A stretch of DNA of 64,000 nucleotides, taken from the NCBI RefSeq assembly GCF_928097925.1, contig NZ_CAKMRI010000001.1, forward strand, positions 372,001 through 436,000, read 5' to 3'. Of the stretch, positions 54,105 through 62,880 are shown piece after piece (the stretch's first letter is position 1; the number at the start of each line of letters is the position of its first letter). A program made the position numbers and the translations under genes. Under the pieces are notes generated by a model, which searched no databases, had not been told where the DNA came from, and saw only the letters and a program-made list of their open reading frames with translations. Source of the DNA: Mediannikoviicoccus vaginalis. GTDB lineage: Bacteria > Bacillota > Clostridia > Tissierellales > Peptoniphilaceae.

Positions 54105-57100
54105 CTATTTTAATTTTAAGGAAACCACTTTACTAACTCCTTCTTCCTCCATACTTACCCCATATAGTACGTCTGCAATCTCCATTGTCGTTTTTCTATG
54201 GGATATCATAATAAATTGAGTTTGATCTGTAAGCGACTTTAAATAACTTGTATATCTTGTTATATTTGCCTCATCAAGTGCAGCGTCAATCTCATCTAAA
54301 ATACAAAACGGTGACGGTCTTGTTTCAAATATTGCAAATAGTAGCGCAACCGCTGTTAGTGATTTTTCTCCACCGGATAAAAGTGTTAAATTCTGCAATT
54401 TTTTTCCAGGTGGCTCTGCAACTATTTCCACTCCAGACTCTAAAGGATTTGAACCCTCTAGTTTAAGTTCAGCATTTCCTCCATCAAAGAGAATTCTAAA
54501 AATCTTTTGAAATCTATTATTTATATCCTTGAAAGAAGTAGTAAACATCTCCTTCATTTCTTTATTAAGATTTTTTATTATCTCTTCAATATCATTTTTT
54601 GATTTTAATAAATCATTTTTTTGATTTAAAAGGAAATTTAAATCCTCATCTACAATTTTAAATTCTTCAATCGTATCTACACTAAAATACCCAAGATTTC
54701 TTAAATCCTTCTTTAACGATTTAAGTTTACTTCTAGTAGGCTCCTCTACTTCTTCAATCAATGTGAACTTGTCAATATACACCGAATATTCCTCAAGGCA
54801 ATTACTGCGTATTCTAGAAATATTTGAATTTAGATTTTCAATCTTTTCAAGATTTAATCCCATTGAGTAATCAAGTTTTACATTTATATCTTTGTAGTCC
54901 TTTAATTCTTCTTTCTTTTCTAAAAGCTCATCTTGTCTAACTTTGAATTTGGCTTCATTTTCTTTTAAAATACTTTCAATTTCACTAAGCTCTTTATCTA
55001 GCTCATTAATTTCATCATTATATTTTTTTATATTTTCTCTGTTGATTACAAGTTCTGACTCTACATTTTCTTTAGATTCTATGTCAAGCTTTAACCTATG
55101 AGAAAAATCCTCATTTTCATTCTTTATATCTTTTTCCTTATTCGATAGAATATTTAAGTCCCTCTCTAAACCATCCATTTTAGAAGTGATATTTATTTTT
55201 TCTATCTCTAAAGTTCTATTATCTAGATTTATTTTTTCAAGATTAGACTTCAATTCTATATATTCTCTATTTAATTTTTGAATTTCTTCGCTAATGCTTT
55301 CATGATTTTCTAAATTAAGTTTTTCAGAAGATGCATTTAAAATATTTTCATATTTTCCAGCAGCTTCTTCATATAATGATTTTTTTACATTGATATCATT
55401 AGAAAGGATTTGGAGCTTTTTCTCAAGCTCTATCTTTTCATTTTCATTTACGTTTTTTTCAGCTTTTTTTACTTCATATTCTCTATTATAATTTTTTAAA
55501 ATTTCATCCAAGTCCTTAAGTTCTTTAATTAACTTCTCTTTACTTTGATGTAGTATACTATTTTCGTTTTCAAGCTCTAGGATTTTATTATTTCTATTTA
55601 AAATATCTGTGTTTGAAGACTTTCCAGTATATCCACCAACTATTGATCCCCAGGAGTTAAAAATTTCTCCGTCAATGGTAACAATTCTATATCTGTTGTA
55701 CTTTTTAGAAACTTCTATTGCATCTTCTAGGTTTGTAACAACTAATGTCTTATTTAAAAAGTGATTTATAAGTCCTTTGAATTTACTTTCACATTTAACA
55801 AGCTCTGAAGCGACTGCTAAAATTCTTTCATCATCAAATTTAACATTTGCATTTGGCTTATTAATCTTATTAAGAGGCAAGAATGTCAGTCTTCCAATTC
55901 TTTCGGACTTTAGAAATTCGATTAATGCCTTGGCGTCGTATTCATTTTCAACAACAACATTTTGAAGAGAACCACCGAGAGCATTATTAATTGCAATTAG
56001 ATACTTATCTTCAACTTCTATTAAATCAGCCAGCGTTCCTATGCATTTATTTTTTAAATTTGTTCCTTTGATTCTATTGAAGAAATTTGAAACCTGTTTG
56101 CTATAACCTTCATAGTTATCTCTAACATTTATATAGAAATTAAGCTCCCTTTCTTTTGTGCTTAAATCAACTTCGACTTTACGATACTGTTCATTTAATA
56201 GTAAGAACTTATTTTTGTTATCTTCTATCTTATGTTCTAATTTTTCTATTGAAGATAATTGTTCAGATATTTTGTCATTAATTTCATTGTAAGTAACATT
56301 TAGCTTGTCATAACTTTCATTTAAAACTTTAAGTTCTTCTGCTAAACCTTCCTTATCTTTAGAAAGTTTTAAAACATCTTCTCTTCTGCTTTCAAAAAGC
56401 CTTTCTCTGGTTAGATTTTCAACCTGAATATTATTAAGTGTCTCTTTTAAAGAAGAAAGTTTTGATTCTCTTTCACTTAAAGCTGTGGTTAAATTTTCAA
56501 TTTCCTCTTCTAGGTCTGCTAGCATAAAATTAATATCATTAAGTTCTTCTTTGCGATACAAAAGAGAATCATTTGTTTCTATTCTTTCTTCATCTAACTC
56601 CTTAGATCTTATTTTATTTTTACTTAACTTTTCATTAAAGTACTCAATCTCTTTTGAAATTCTATCAATTTCACTATTACCATTTAGAACTCGTTCCTCT
56701 GTAAGTTTAAGTTTAAGGTTGTAATCTTGAAATTTATTCTTCAAAGAACTTTCCTCAATTGAAAGTCTTTTTATTTCATCTTCTAAGGACTTAAGGTTTA
56801 AACTCTCCTCTTCTATACTAGGTTCAAGCTTAGAAATAATCTCTTTATAAGAGTCAATCTCCTCTTGAATGGACTTGTTTTCCTGTATTATTTCGTTGTA
56901 TTTATTTTGTATTATTTCTACATCCACCAAATAATAATATAGGTCTAGAAGTTTTATCTCTTCTGTAAGCTTTAATCCAATGGTTGCACGCTTTGCCTGC
57001 TTTTCAAGATAGTCTCTATTTTCCTGCTTTTGTATTAAAACATCTTCAATCCTTCCAAGATTTGTAACGGTTTTGTCTAGCTTTTTCAAAGCCTCTTCCT

Positions 57101-57620
57101 TTTTGTATTTATATTTTGAAATACCAGAAGCTTCTTCAAAAATATAGCGTCTATCTTCACTTTTATTTGAAAGAATTTCATCAATTCTACCTTGACCTAT
57201 TATGGAATAACCTTCTTTTCCAATACCTGTGTCCATAAATAGTTCTCTTATATCTTTAAGTCGACAGGCCTTTTTGTTGATGTAGTACTGGGATTCTCCA
57301 GTTCTAAAGACTCTTCTTGAAACCACAACTTTTTCATATTCAATTGGTATCCACTTTTCTTTGTTATCAAAAGATAGAGATACAGATGCGAAGTTTAATG
57401 GTGCAATTTTTTCTGTACCAGAAAATATAACATCTTCCATCTTGTTTCCACGAAGTGACTTGGCAGATTGCTCTCCCAAAACCCATCTTATAGCATCAGA
57501 AATGTTTGACTTTCCACTGCCATTAGGTCCAACTATGGCACATATGGGATTATTAAATTGTAAATTCACTTTGTCCTTAAAGGATTTAAAGCCCTTTAAT
57601 TCAACGGATTCTAATTTCAC
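54105..57620 (-). CDS. smc: Chromosome partition protein SMC
   Basis: The condensin ATPase, 1171 residues. Walker A GPNGSGKSN is at 31-39, two long coiled coils flank a hinge around 510-650 (GTLADLIEVEDKYLIAINNA), and the C-terminal signature LLSGGEKSLTA and Walker B FCILDEIDAALDEAN complete the head. The start is GTG, overlapping the radical SAM stop as GTGA. ScpA and ScpB, its partners, are in the same window. Confidence 0.98.
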   Translation of the reverse strand: MKLESVELKGFKSFKDKVNLQFNNPICAIVGPNGSGKSNISDAIRWVLGEQSAKSLRGNKMEDVIFSGTEKIAPLNFASVSLSFDNKEKWIPIEYEKVVVSRRVFRTGESQYYINKKACRLKDIRELFMDTGIGKEGYSIIGQGRIDEILSNKSEDRRYIFEEASGISKYKYKKEEALKKLDKTVTNLGRIEDVLIQKQENRDYLEKQAKRATIGLKLTEEIKLLDLYYYLVDVEIIQNKYNEIIQENKSIQEEIDSYKEIISKLEPSIEEESLNLKSLEDEIKRLSIEESSLKNKFQDYNLKLKLTEERVLNGNSEIDRISKEIEYFNEKLSKNKIRSKELDEERIETNDSLLYRKEELNDINFMLADLEEEIENLTTALSERESKLSSLKETLNNIQVENLTRERLFESRREDVLKLSKDKEGLAEELKVLNESYDKLNVTYNEINDKISEQLSSIEKLEHKIEDNKNKFLLLNEQYRKVEVDLSTKERELNFYINVRDNYEGYSKQVSNFFNRIKGTNLKNKCIGTLADLIEVEDKYLIAINNALGGSLQNVVVENEYDAKALIEFLKSERIGRLTFLPLNKINKPNANVKFDDERILAVASELVKCESKFKGLINHFLNKTLVVTNLEDAIEVSKKYNRYRIVTIDGEIFNSWGSIVGGYTGKSSNTDILNRNNKILELENENSILHQSKEKLIKELKDLDEILKNYNREYEVKKAEKNVNENEKIELEKKLQILSNDINVKKSLYEEAAGKYENILNASSEKLNLENHESISEEIQKLNREYIELKSNLEKINLDNRTLEIEKINITSKMDGLERDLNILSNKEKDIKNENEDFSHRLKLDIESKENVESELVINRENIKKYNDEINELDKELSEIESILKENEAKFKVRQDELLEKKEELKDYKDINVKLDYSMGLNLEKIENLNSNISRIRSNCLEEYSVYIDKFTLIEEVEEPTRSKLKSLKKDLRNLGYFSVDTIEEFKIVDEDLNFLLNQKNDLLKSKNDIEEIIKNLNKEMKEMFTTSFKDINNRFQKIFRILFDGGNAELKLEGSNPLESGVEIVAEPPGKKLQNLTLLSGGEKSLTAVALLFAIFETRPSPFCILDEIDAALDEANITRYTSYLKSLTDQTQFIMISHRKTTMEIADVLYGVSMEEEGVSKVVSLKLK

Positions 57621-58681
57621 CTAATCAAACCTCTGTAACTTTTTAAAAATTTATCTATGTCTAATTCTAACATGTCTTTATTTGACTGAATTGTTATCTT
57701 ATCGTCTTTTGTTCCATGAACTTTAAAATTTTTAATATCATATTTTTCAATTATATATTTCTTGTTGGAACCTTTGTTCCCAACAAGATAGTTAAGTTCT
57801 TTATTGTTTACACATACATCTATGTCTTGTTTTGAAAAGTTTTTTAAAACTTCTTCCATTGCATCTTTGTATAGCTCTTGGATAGTCAGTTGCCTAATAG
57901 ATGGATGAAAAGGGCCGGCAACAACATCCTTTCCTAATGTAATATTATCTGTCGGCTGTAAACCGATTCTTATAACATCAATCCCATTTTTATAAAACCT
58001 GCAAAAGATATCTTTACATAGCTCTATTGTTTCATTTAAAGAATATGGCTTGTACTTTCCATCTAAGTAAAGCTTCTCTAAGAAACTATCCTTTATAACA
58101 AGAGTTGGATACACCCTAACAAACTCTGGTGCAATTTTTACAAATTCTTCTGTAGTGTATAAGTCCTTTTTAAAATCTGATTTATATAGTCCTAGCATTT
58201 GTTGTAGACCTAGTTTAAATCCAAATTCCTTTATTAATTTTGAAGAGCTATAGACCACATCTGAAAGGTGATTTCTTTGGTTTGTAATAAGAACTTCATC
58301 TACTAAGGACTGAACCCCCAGTTCTATGGTTGAAACTCCATAGGACTTAAGTATATTTAAAATATTTTCGTCAATATAATCAGGCCTTGTTGATAATCTC
58401 AAAGAGTTTACAACTCCTTGGTCAATAAAACTCTTTCCAATACTTAAAAATTCTTTCATTACATCCATGGGAAGACCTGTAAAGCTCCCACCATAAAATG
58501 CAATTTGAGTTTCATTGTCCTTATTTGAAAAATAATTTAAGTACTCTTCAATGGATTTTCTTGTTTCTTCAAAATCCTTTATATAATTTTGATTTGTAAT
58601 CTTTCTTTGATTACAAAAAATACAGTCATTAGGGCAACCATAATGTGGAACAAATACTGGTATTATATTTAATTTACTCAA
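57617..58681 (-). CDS. Radical SAM protein, Elp3-like
   Basis: A radical SAM enzyme of about 354 residues with the cluster motif CPNDCIFCNQRK near 17-28, AFYGGSFTGLP, and TIELGVQSL further on. The C-terminal part is a small variable domain, not the acetyltransferase of true Elp3. This gene sits between rnc and smc in many clostridia. The role is uncertain, perhaps tRNA modification. The start is TTG at 58681, seven bases after GGGG and inside the rnc end. A longer frame upstream is the antisense-free overlap with rnc and is not used. Confidence 0.88.
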   Translation of the reverse strand: MSKLNIIPVFVPHYGCPNDCIFCNQRKITNQNYIKDFEETRKSIEEYLNYFSNKDNETQIAFYGGSFTGLPMDVMKEFLSIGKSFIDQGVVNSLRLSTRPDYIDENILNILKSYGVSTIELGVQSLVDEVLITNQRNHLSDVVYSSSKLIKEFGFKLGLQQMLGLYKSDFKKDLYTTEEFVKIAPEFVRVYPTLVIKDSFLEKLYLDGKYKPYSLNETIELCKDIFCRFYKNGIDVIRIGLQPTDNITLGKDVVAGPFHPSIRQLTIQELYKDAMEEVLKNFSKQDIDVCVNNKELNYLVGNKGSNKKYIIEKYDIKNFKVHGTKDDKITIQSNKDMLELDIDKFLKSYRGLIR

Positions 58682-59390
58682 AATCGATCCCCATCTTAAT
58701 AATTGAATTTTTTGCAGCGTCTTGTTCTGCTTGCTTTTTATTTTTTCCAACGCCCTGTTCAAGCTCATTGGCCCCACAAAGGGCAGTAACATAAAAAGTC
58801 TTGTCATGGTCTGGCCCAACAGACTTATCTAGCCTATAGGTCAACTTTTCTTTCAATTCTCTTTGAATATAATTTTGTAATATGGACTTGTAATTCAAAC
58901 TTGAAGTTTCTAGATATTTCATAAAAAGTCCTATATGCTTTACAGTGATAAGTTCATACACAACCTCATATGAAGAATCTAAATAAATAGATGCCATCAA
59001 AGCTTCAAATGTATCGGAAAGTGTTGAAATTCTCTTTCGTCCTCCAGACTTTGCTTCTCCCTTTCCCATGATTAATAAATCTCCAAGGTCAAAATACTCT
59101 GCAGCGTATCCAAAGCTAGGTTCACAAGTAACCATGCTCTTTAATTTTGTTAGCTTTCCTTCGTCTTTTTCATCATGTTTTTTAAAAAAATATTCCGCAA
59201 ATACAGCGCCTAATATGGCATCTCCTAAAAATTCCAATCTTTCATTTGACTTGTAGTTTTTGTTTTTTGACTCATTTACCTTAGAAATGTGATGGAAGGC
59301 GAAGTCTAAAAGTTCAATGTCATTGAACTTATAGCCTATACGCTCTTCCAAATCATTTAATTTTTTAAGTCTTTCTTCACTTAATTTCAA
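58674..59390 (-). CDS. rnc: Ribonuclease III
   Basis: Cleaves double-stranded RNA in rRNA and mRNA processing. The 238 residues have the nuclease signature NERLEFLGDAILG near 46-58, TFEALMASIYLD near 125, and a C-terminal double-strand RNA-binding domain ending GVGKNKKQAEQDAAK. The start is TTG after AGAGGTC. The order plsX-acpP-rnc-smc-ftsY is a classic Firmicutes cluster. Confidence 0.97.
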   Translation of the reverse strand: MKLSEERLKKLNDLEERIGYKFNDIELLDFAFHHISKVNESKNKNYKSNERLEFLGDAILGAVFAEYFFKKHDEKDEGKLTKLKSMVTCEPSFGYAAEYFDLGDLLIMGKGEAKSGGRKRISTLSDTFEALMASIYLDSSYEVVYELITVKHIGLFMKYLETSSLNYKSILQNYIQRELKEKLTYRLDKSVGPDHDKTFYVTALCGANELEQGVGKNKKQAEQDAAKNSIIKMGIDFE

Positions 59391-59401
59391 TTTTGACCTC
59401 T

Positions 59402-59620
59402 TTAATTGTTTTCAATATATGTTACTACATCTGAAACTGTAATTATTTCATCTAATTTAGAGTCATCTATTTCAATGTTAAATTCATCTTCAAGAGCCAT
59501 AACAAGCTCTACTAGGCCAATAGAATCTGCCCCTAAATCTTCTCTTATAACTGTATCCATTGATACATTTTCTACGCCAAATTCTTCTTTTATAACTTCT
59601 GCAACTTTATCAAAAATCAT
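59402..59620 (-). CDS. acpP: Acyl carrier protein
   Basis: 72 residues with the phosphopantetheine site GADSIGLVE (Ser near 34) and high acidity, carrying acyl chains for fatty acid and phospholipid synthesis. GGAGGA precedes the ATG. It lies between plsX and rnc. Confidence 0.96.
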   Translation of the reverse strand: MIFDKVAEVIKEEFGVENVSMDTVIREDLGADSIGLVELVMALEDEFNIEIDDSKLDEIITVSDVVTYIENN

Positions 59621-59621
59621 T

Positions 59622-60608
59622 TTAATCCTCCAAATTCTCTTCGATTTTTCTTACAACATCTTTCTCAATAAATTGAATTAATTTGTCTATACCAGCTTCA
59701 ACTGCCCTTTCATTGGAACTGCCATGGGCTTTAAAAACTGCCTTTTTAACTCCAAGTAGTGGTGCTGCACCAACTTCATTGTAATCAAAACTACTTTTAA
59801 GATTTTTTAGTGCAGGCTTCATTAATGCTGCACCAATCTTTGTTCTAAGTGAAGACATAATTCCTTCTTTTAAGACTTCTGATATTCTAATGGCCGTTCC
59901 CTCAATGCTTTTTAAAAGAACATTTCCTGAAAAGCCATCTGTAACAATAACATCTACATTTCCACTTAAGGCGTCCCTTGCTTCAATATTTCCTATAAAA
60001 TTTAGATCCATGTTTTTTAGATGCTCATATGTTTCTTTTCTCAAGTTGTCGCCTTTGTTTTCTTCAGTTCCCACGGATAATAGTCCAACCCTTGGATTAT
60101 TTACATTCAAAACTTCCCTTGAATACACATTTCCCATTATTGCAAATTGTGAAAGGAGCTCTGGAGTACAGTCCATATTTGCCCCTCCATCTAATAAAAG
60201 AGCATACGAGTCCTTAGCCGGTAGTACTACGGTCAAGGCTCCTCTAGATATTTTATCTATTCTTTTAACTATTAGAGTTGCTCCTGCAAGAAGTGCACCT
60301 GTGCTTCCACAAGAGAGGATTCCATCATAACCTTCTTCTTTTAGCTTTTTCAAACCTAAAGTAGTTGAAGAATTCTTTTTCCTTCTAATTGCAAGAGCCG
60401 GCTCTTCATCGTTTGTAATGTACTCATTAGTGTCTATTATATCTATTCTATTTTTATTTTTTGAATCTTTTACTAATTCTGTGATTTCTTTTTCTGGACC
60501 TATAAAGGTTATTTCAAGTTCATTGTGGTTGTCTAGTGATTTAAGTCCACCTTTCACAACTACTTCATATCCCTTGTCTGCCCCTAATGTGTCTAATAAT
60601 ATTTTCAT
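59622..60608 (-). CDS. plsX: Phosphate acyltransferase PlsX
   Basis: Converts acyl-ACP to acyl phosphate, the substrate of PlsY. The 328 residues begin MKILLDTLGAD and carry GALLAGATLIVKRI, LLDGGANMDCTPE and VTDGFSGNVLLKS. The ATG at 60608 fits GAGG. A GTG four codons upstream is less likely. plsX, plsY and plsC are all in this window. The FapR regulator often found upstream is absent. Confidence 0.96.
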   Translation of the reverse strand: MKILLDTLGADKGYEVVVKGGLKSLDNHNELEITFIGPEKEITELVKDSKNKNRIDIIDTNEYITNDEEPALAIRRKKNSSTTLGLKKLKEEGYDGILSCGSTGALLAGATLIVKRIDKISRGALTVVLPAKDSYALLLDGGANMDCTPELLSQFAIMGNVYSREVLNVNNPRVGLLSVGTEENKGDNLRKETYEHLKNMDLNFIGNIEARDALSGNVDVIVTDGFSGNVLLKSIEGTAIRISEVLKEGIMSSLRTKIGAALMKPALKNLKSSFDYNEVGAAPLLGVKKAVFKAHGSSNERAVEAGIDKLIQFIEKDVVRKIEENLED

Positions 60609-60689
60609 AATACACCTCACTATATTTTACCATATAAAGAACTATTTATACATTATTACGCATATGTGTTACTAAGTTATTCTCTTTTA

Positions 60690-60721
60690 CAAAAATAAAA
60701 AAGAGAGGAGTCATCCTCTCT
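60690..60721 (-). terminator. Terminator of rpmF
   Basis: AGAGAGGA/TCCTCTCT arms (60714-60721, 60702-60709 on the minus strand) are followed by TTTTTATTTTT. Confidence 0.88.
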
Positions 60722-60731
60722 AATCATATTA

Positions 60732-60917
60732 TTATTCTTCATCCACTGTTAAGACTGCTTTGCCATCGTAGTAACCGCAATTTCTACAAACTCTATGTGG
60801 TAATTTTGGTTCATGGCACTCAGGGCATTCAGTTATAGTTACTCTAGGTAACTTATATGATGATGCTCTTCTCTTGTCTCTTCTAGCTTTGGAAGTTTTT
60901 CTCTTTGGTACTGCCAT
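60732..60917 (-). CDS. rpmF: 50S ribosomal protein L32
   Basis: 61 residues, with a basic start MAVPKRKTSKARRDKRR and the zinc-binding CPEC and CRNC pairs, so this is the zinc-containing (C+) form. GGAGGTG precedes the ATG. It has its own promoter and terminator. The DUF177 (YceD) gene that usually precedes rpmF is missing. Confidence 0.97.
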   Translation of the reverse strand: MAVPKRKTSKARRDKRRASSYKLPRVTITECPECHEPKLPHRVCRNCGYYDGKAVLTVDEE

Positions 60918-60965
60918 TGTTACACCTCCTCAATAGTTAAATCTTTTTAAATTTTTAAATTATGG

Positions 60966-60990
60966 GAGGCTAACAGTCCCATAAGCTAAT
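60966..60990 (-). promoter_or_regulatory. Hairpin in the rpmF leader
   Basis: TTATGGGA/TCCCATAA arms of 8 bases with a 9-base loop lie midway in the roughly 100-base leader between the promoter and the rpmF site. There is no T-run. It may be a control element or an mRNA stabiliser. Confidence 0.45.
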
Positions 60991-61021
60991 TGGTTATGAT
61001 TTAAATTTATCTAACGTTAGT

Positions 61022-61050
61022 ATTATACTGATTTTTAGAAACCTTGTCAA
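61022..61050 (-). promoter_or_regulatory. Consensus sigma-A promoter of rpmF
   Basis: TTGACA, a 17-base spacer and TATAAT on the minus strand. The TTGACA begins right after the ackA stop codon. Confidence 0.9.
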
Positions 61051-62238
61051 CTATTTAGTTAATTCTAAAGTATCTCTTGCAATCATAAGCTCTTCATTTG
61101 TTGGAACTACGAAGATTTTTATCTTAGAATCATCTGCAGAAATTAAAGCTTCTTTTCTAACTTTGTTCTTTTCTTCGTCTAGTTTTATTCCAAAGTTTTC
61201 AAGATTTTCTAATATTGCAGCTCTTGTAGTAATTCCGTTTTCACCAATTCCACCTGCAAAACAGATTGCATCTACATCTCCAAGTTCAAGTAGGTAAGCA
61301 CCTAAGAATTTTCTAACTCTGTTGTGGAACATATCAAGTGCAAGTTTCGCTCTTTCATTTCCTTCGTTACTTGCTTGTTCTAAGTCTCTAAAGTCTGAGC
61401 TTAGTCCAGATATTCCTAGAACACCTGATTTTTTATTTAAGAATTGGTTCATTTCATCTGCTGAAAGACCTTCTTGATTTTGAATAAAGTTTAATACAGT
61501 TGGGTCTAAATCACCAGATCTTGTTCCCATAATAAGTCCTTCTAACGGAGTAAGTCCCATTGTTGTGTTTAAACATTTACCATTTTTAACAGCTGCTAAA
61601 GATGATCCATTACCTAAATGTAGAGTAACTATGTTAATATCATCTTGGTCTTTTCCTAATAATTCTGCAGCCCTTCTTGTAATATATTTATGGCTTGTTC
61701 CATGGAAGCCGAATTTTCTCAATCTATATTTTTCATAATATTCATATGGTATTCCATACATATAGTTATATGCAGGCATAGTCATGTGGAAAGCTGTGTC
61801 AAATACTGCTACATTTGGTTTTCCTGGAAGTATCTTTTCACATGCTTCAATACCCATTAAGTTTGCTGGATTGTGTAGTGGACCAAACTTGATGTACTCT
61901 TTAATAACTTCTTTAACATGGTCGTTTATAAGTGTTGAGTCTACATACTCTTCACCACCATGAAGTACTCTATGGCCAATTGCATTGATTTCATCAACGC
62001 TCTTAATTGCTCCCTTTTCTGAATCTGTTAAAAATTCAAATACTAAAGTTAAAGCTTCAGTATGTGTAGGCATTGGAGCTTCTTTAGATAATTTCTTTTC
62101 TCCTACTTCTTGTGATATTTTTGATCCATCAATTCCAATTCTTTCTACTAAACCTTTTGCAATAACTTCTTCATTTTCCATATCAAATAATTGATACTTT
62201 AATGATGAACTACCGCAGTTTACTACTAATACTTTCAT
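61051..62238 (-). CDS. ackA: Acetate kinase
   Basis: Makes ATP and acetate from acetyl phosphate, the main energy-yielding step of many anaerobes. The 395 residues begin MKVLVVNCGSSSLKYQ, with FDTAFHMTMP near 180, LHLGNGSSLAAV, GTRSGDLDP, and CFAGGIGENG near the C-terminus. The ATG at 62238 with GGAGGG matches family starts. An earlier in-frame start would add 13 residues and is rejected. No pta is adjacent. Confidence 0.97.
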   Translation of the reverse strand: MKVLVVNCGSSSLKYQLFDMENEEVIAKGLVERIGIDGSKISQEVGEKKLSKEAPMPTHTEALTLVFEFLTDSEKGAIKSVDEINAIGHRVLHGGEEYVDSTLINDHVKEVIKEYIKFGPLHNPANLMGIEACEKILPGKPNVAVFDTAFHMTMPAYNYMYGIPYEYYEKYRLRKFGFHGTSHKYITRRAAELLGKDQDDINIVTLHLGNGSSLAAVKNGKCLNTTMGLTPLEGLIMGTRSGDLDPTVLNFIQNQEGLSADEMNQFLNKKSGVLGISGLSSDFRDLEQASNEGNERAKLALDMFHNRVRKFLGAYLLELGDVDAICFAGGIGENGITTRAAILENLENFGIKLDEEKNKVRKEALISADDSKIKIFVVPTNEELMIARDTLELTK

Positions 62239-62276
62239 ACACCCTCCTGAAATATTTTTATTCATTTTACTTAACA

Positions 62277-62282
62277 ATTATA
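62277..62282 (-). promoter_or_regulatory. Extended -10 promoter of ackA
   Basis: The minus strand reads TGATATAAT about 38 bases before the ackA ATG, between it and plsY. No clear -35. Confidence 0.5.
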
Positions 62283-62292
62283 TCATACATCT

Positions 62293-62880
62293 TTATTTTT
62301 TGCCTAGTTTAGACTCTTGTCCCACTCTAATTCTATAAATATTTGATTTATGGCGCCATATGGCAATAACTCCCAAGGCTATTAAGAGAATAGCTCTTTC
62401 ATATCTCTTTGTAACTAAATAATATATTCCTTGTAAAATACTTGCAAGTGCAGCCGCTATAGATCCAAGGGATACCATTTTGCTAATTGCTACAGTCATA
62501 AAGAAGACTATACCCAGTTCTAAAGCCAATAAAGGACTAACTGCTATAAAAACTCCTAAGGATGTTGCTATACCTTTTCCACCCTTTAGATTAAAATAAA
62601 TTGGCCAGTTATGTCCACATACTGCCCCAACACCTGCTAAGAGAAGTCCAACATCTCCAAATAGTTTATAACCTATTATTGACGGTATAAATCCTTTTAG
62701 GGAATCTAGTATAAGGGTAGCAATGGCAAAGTTTTTACCAAAAGTTCGTAATACATTTGTGGCTCCCGCATTTCCAGAACCAAAATCCCTTATGTCCTTT
62801 TTGCAAAAAATCTTTCCAAGTATTATGGCCCATGAAATAGATCCTATTAAATAGGATGCTAAAAGTAAAATAAACTTCAT
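62293..62880 (-). CDS. plsY: Glycerol-3-phosphate acyltransferase PlsY
   Basis: A 195-residue membrane enzyme that transfers the acyl group from acyl phosphate to glycerol 3-phosphate. It has about five to six membrane helices and the three PlsY motifs: GSGNAGATNVLR near 36-47, GHNWPIYFNLKGGKGIATS near 93-111, and RYERAILL-type sequence near the end. It overlaps the der stop as TAATG. Confidence 0.95.
   Translation of the reverse strand: MKFILLLASYLIGSISWAIILGKIFCKKDIRDFGSGNAGATNVLRTFGKNFAIATLILDSLKGFIPSIIGYKLFGDVGLLLAGVGAVCGHNWPIYFNLKGGKGIATSLGVFIAVSPLLALELGIVFFMTVAISKMVSLGSIAAALASILQGIYYLVTKRYERAILLIALGVIAIWRHKSNIYRIRVGQESKLGKK

Noticed and set aside
58682-58819. A longer N-terminus for the radical SAM protein
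   Set aside because: The extra 46 codons are rnc sequence in another frame, and the TTG at 58681 has a well-placed ribosome-binding site.
59890-60330. A 146-residue plus-strand frame
   Set aside because: It runs opposite plsX, whose conserved motifs explain the region. It is a long shadow with Ser/Pro-rich content.
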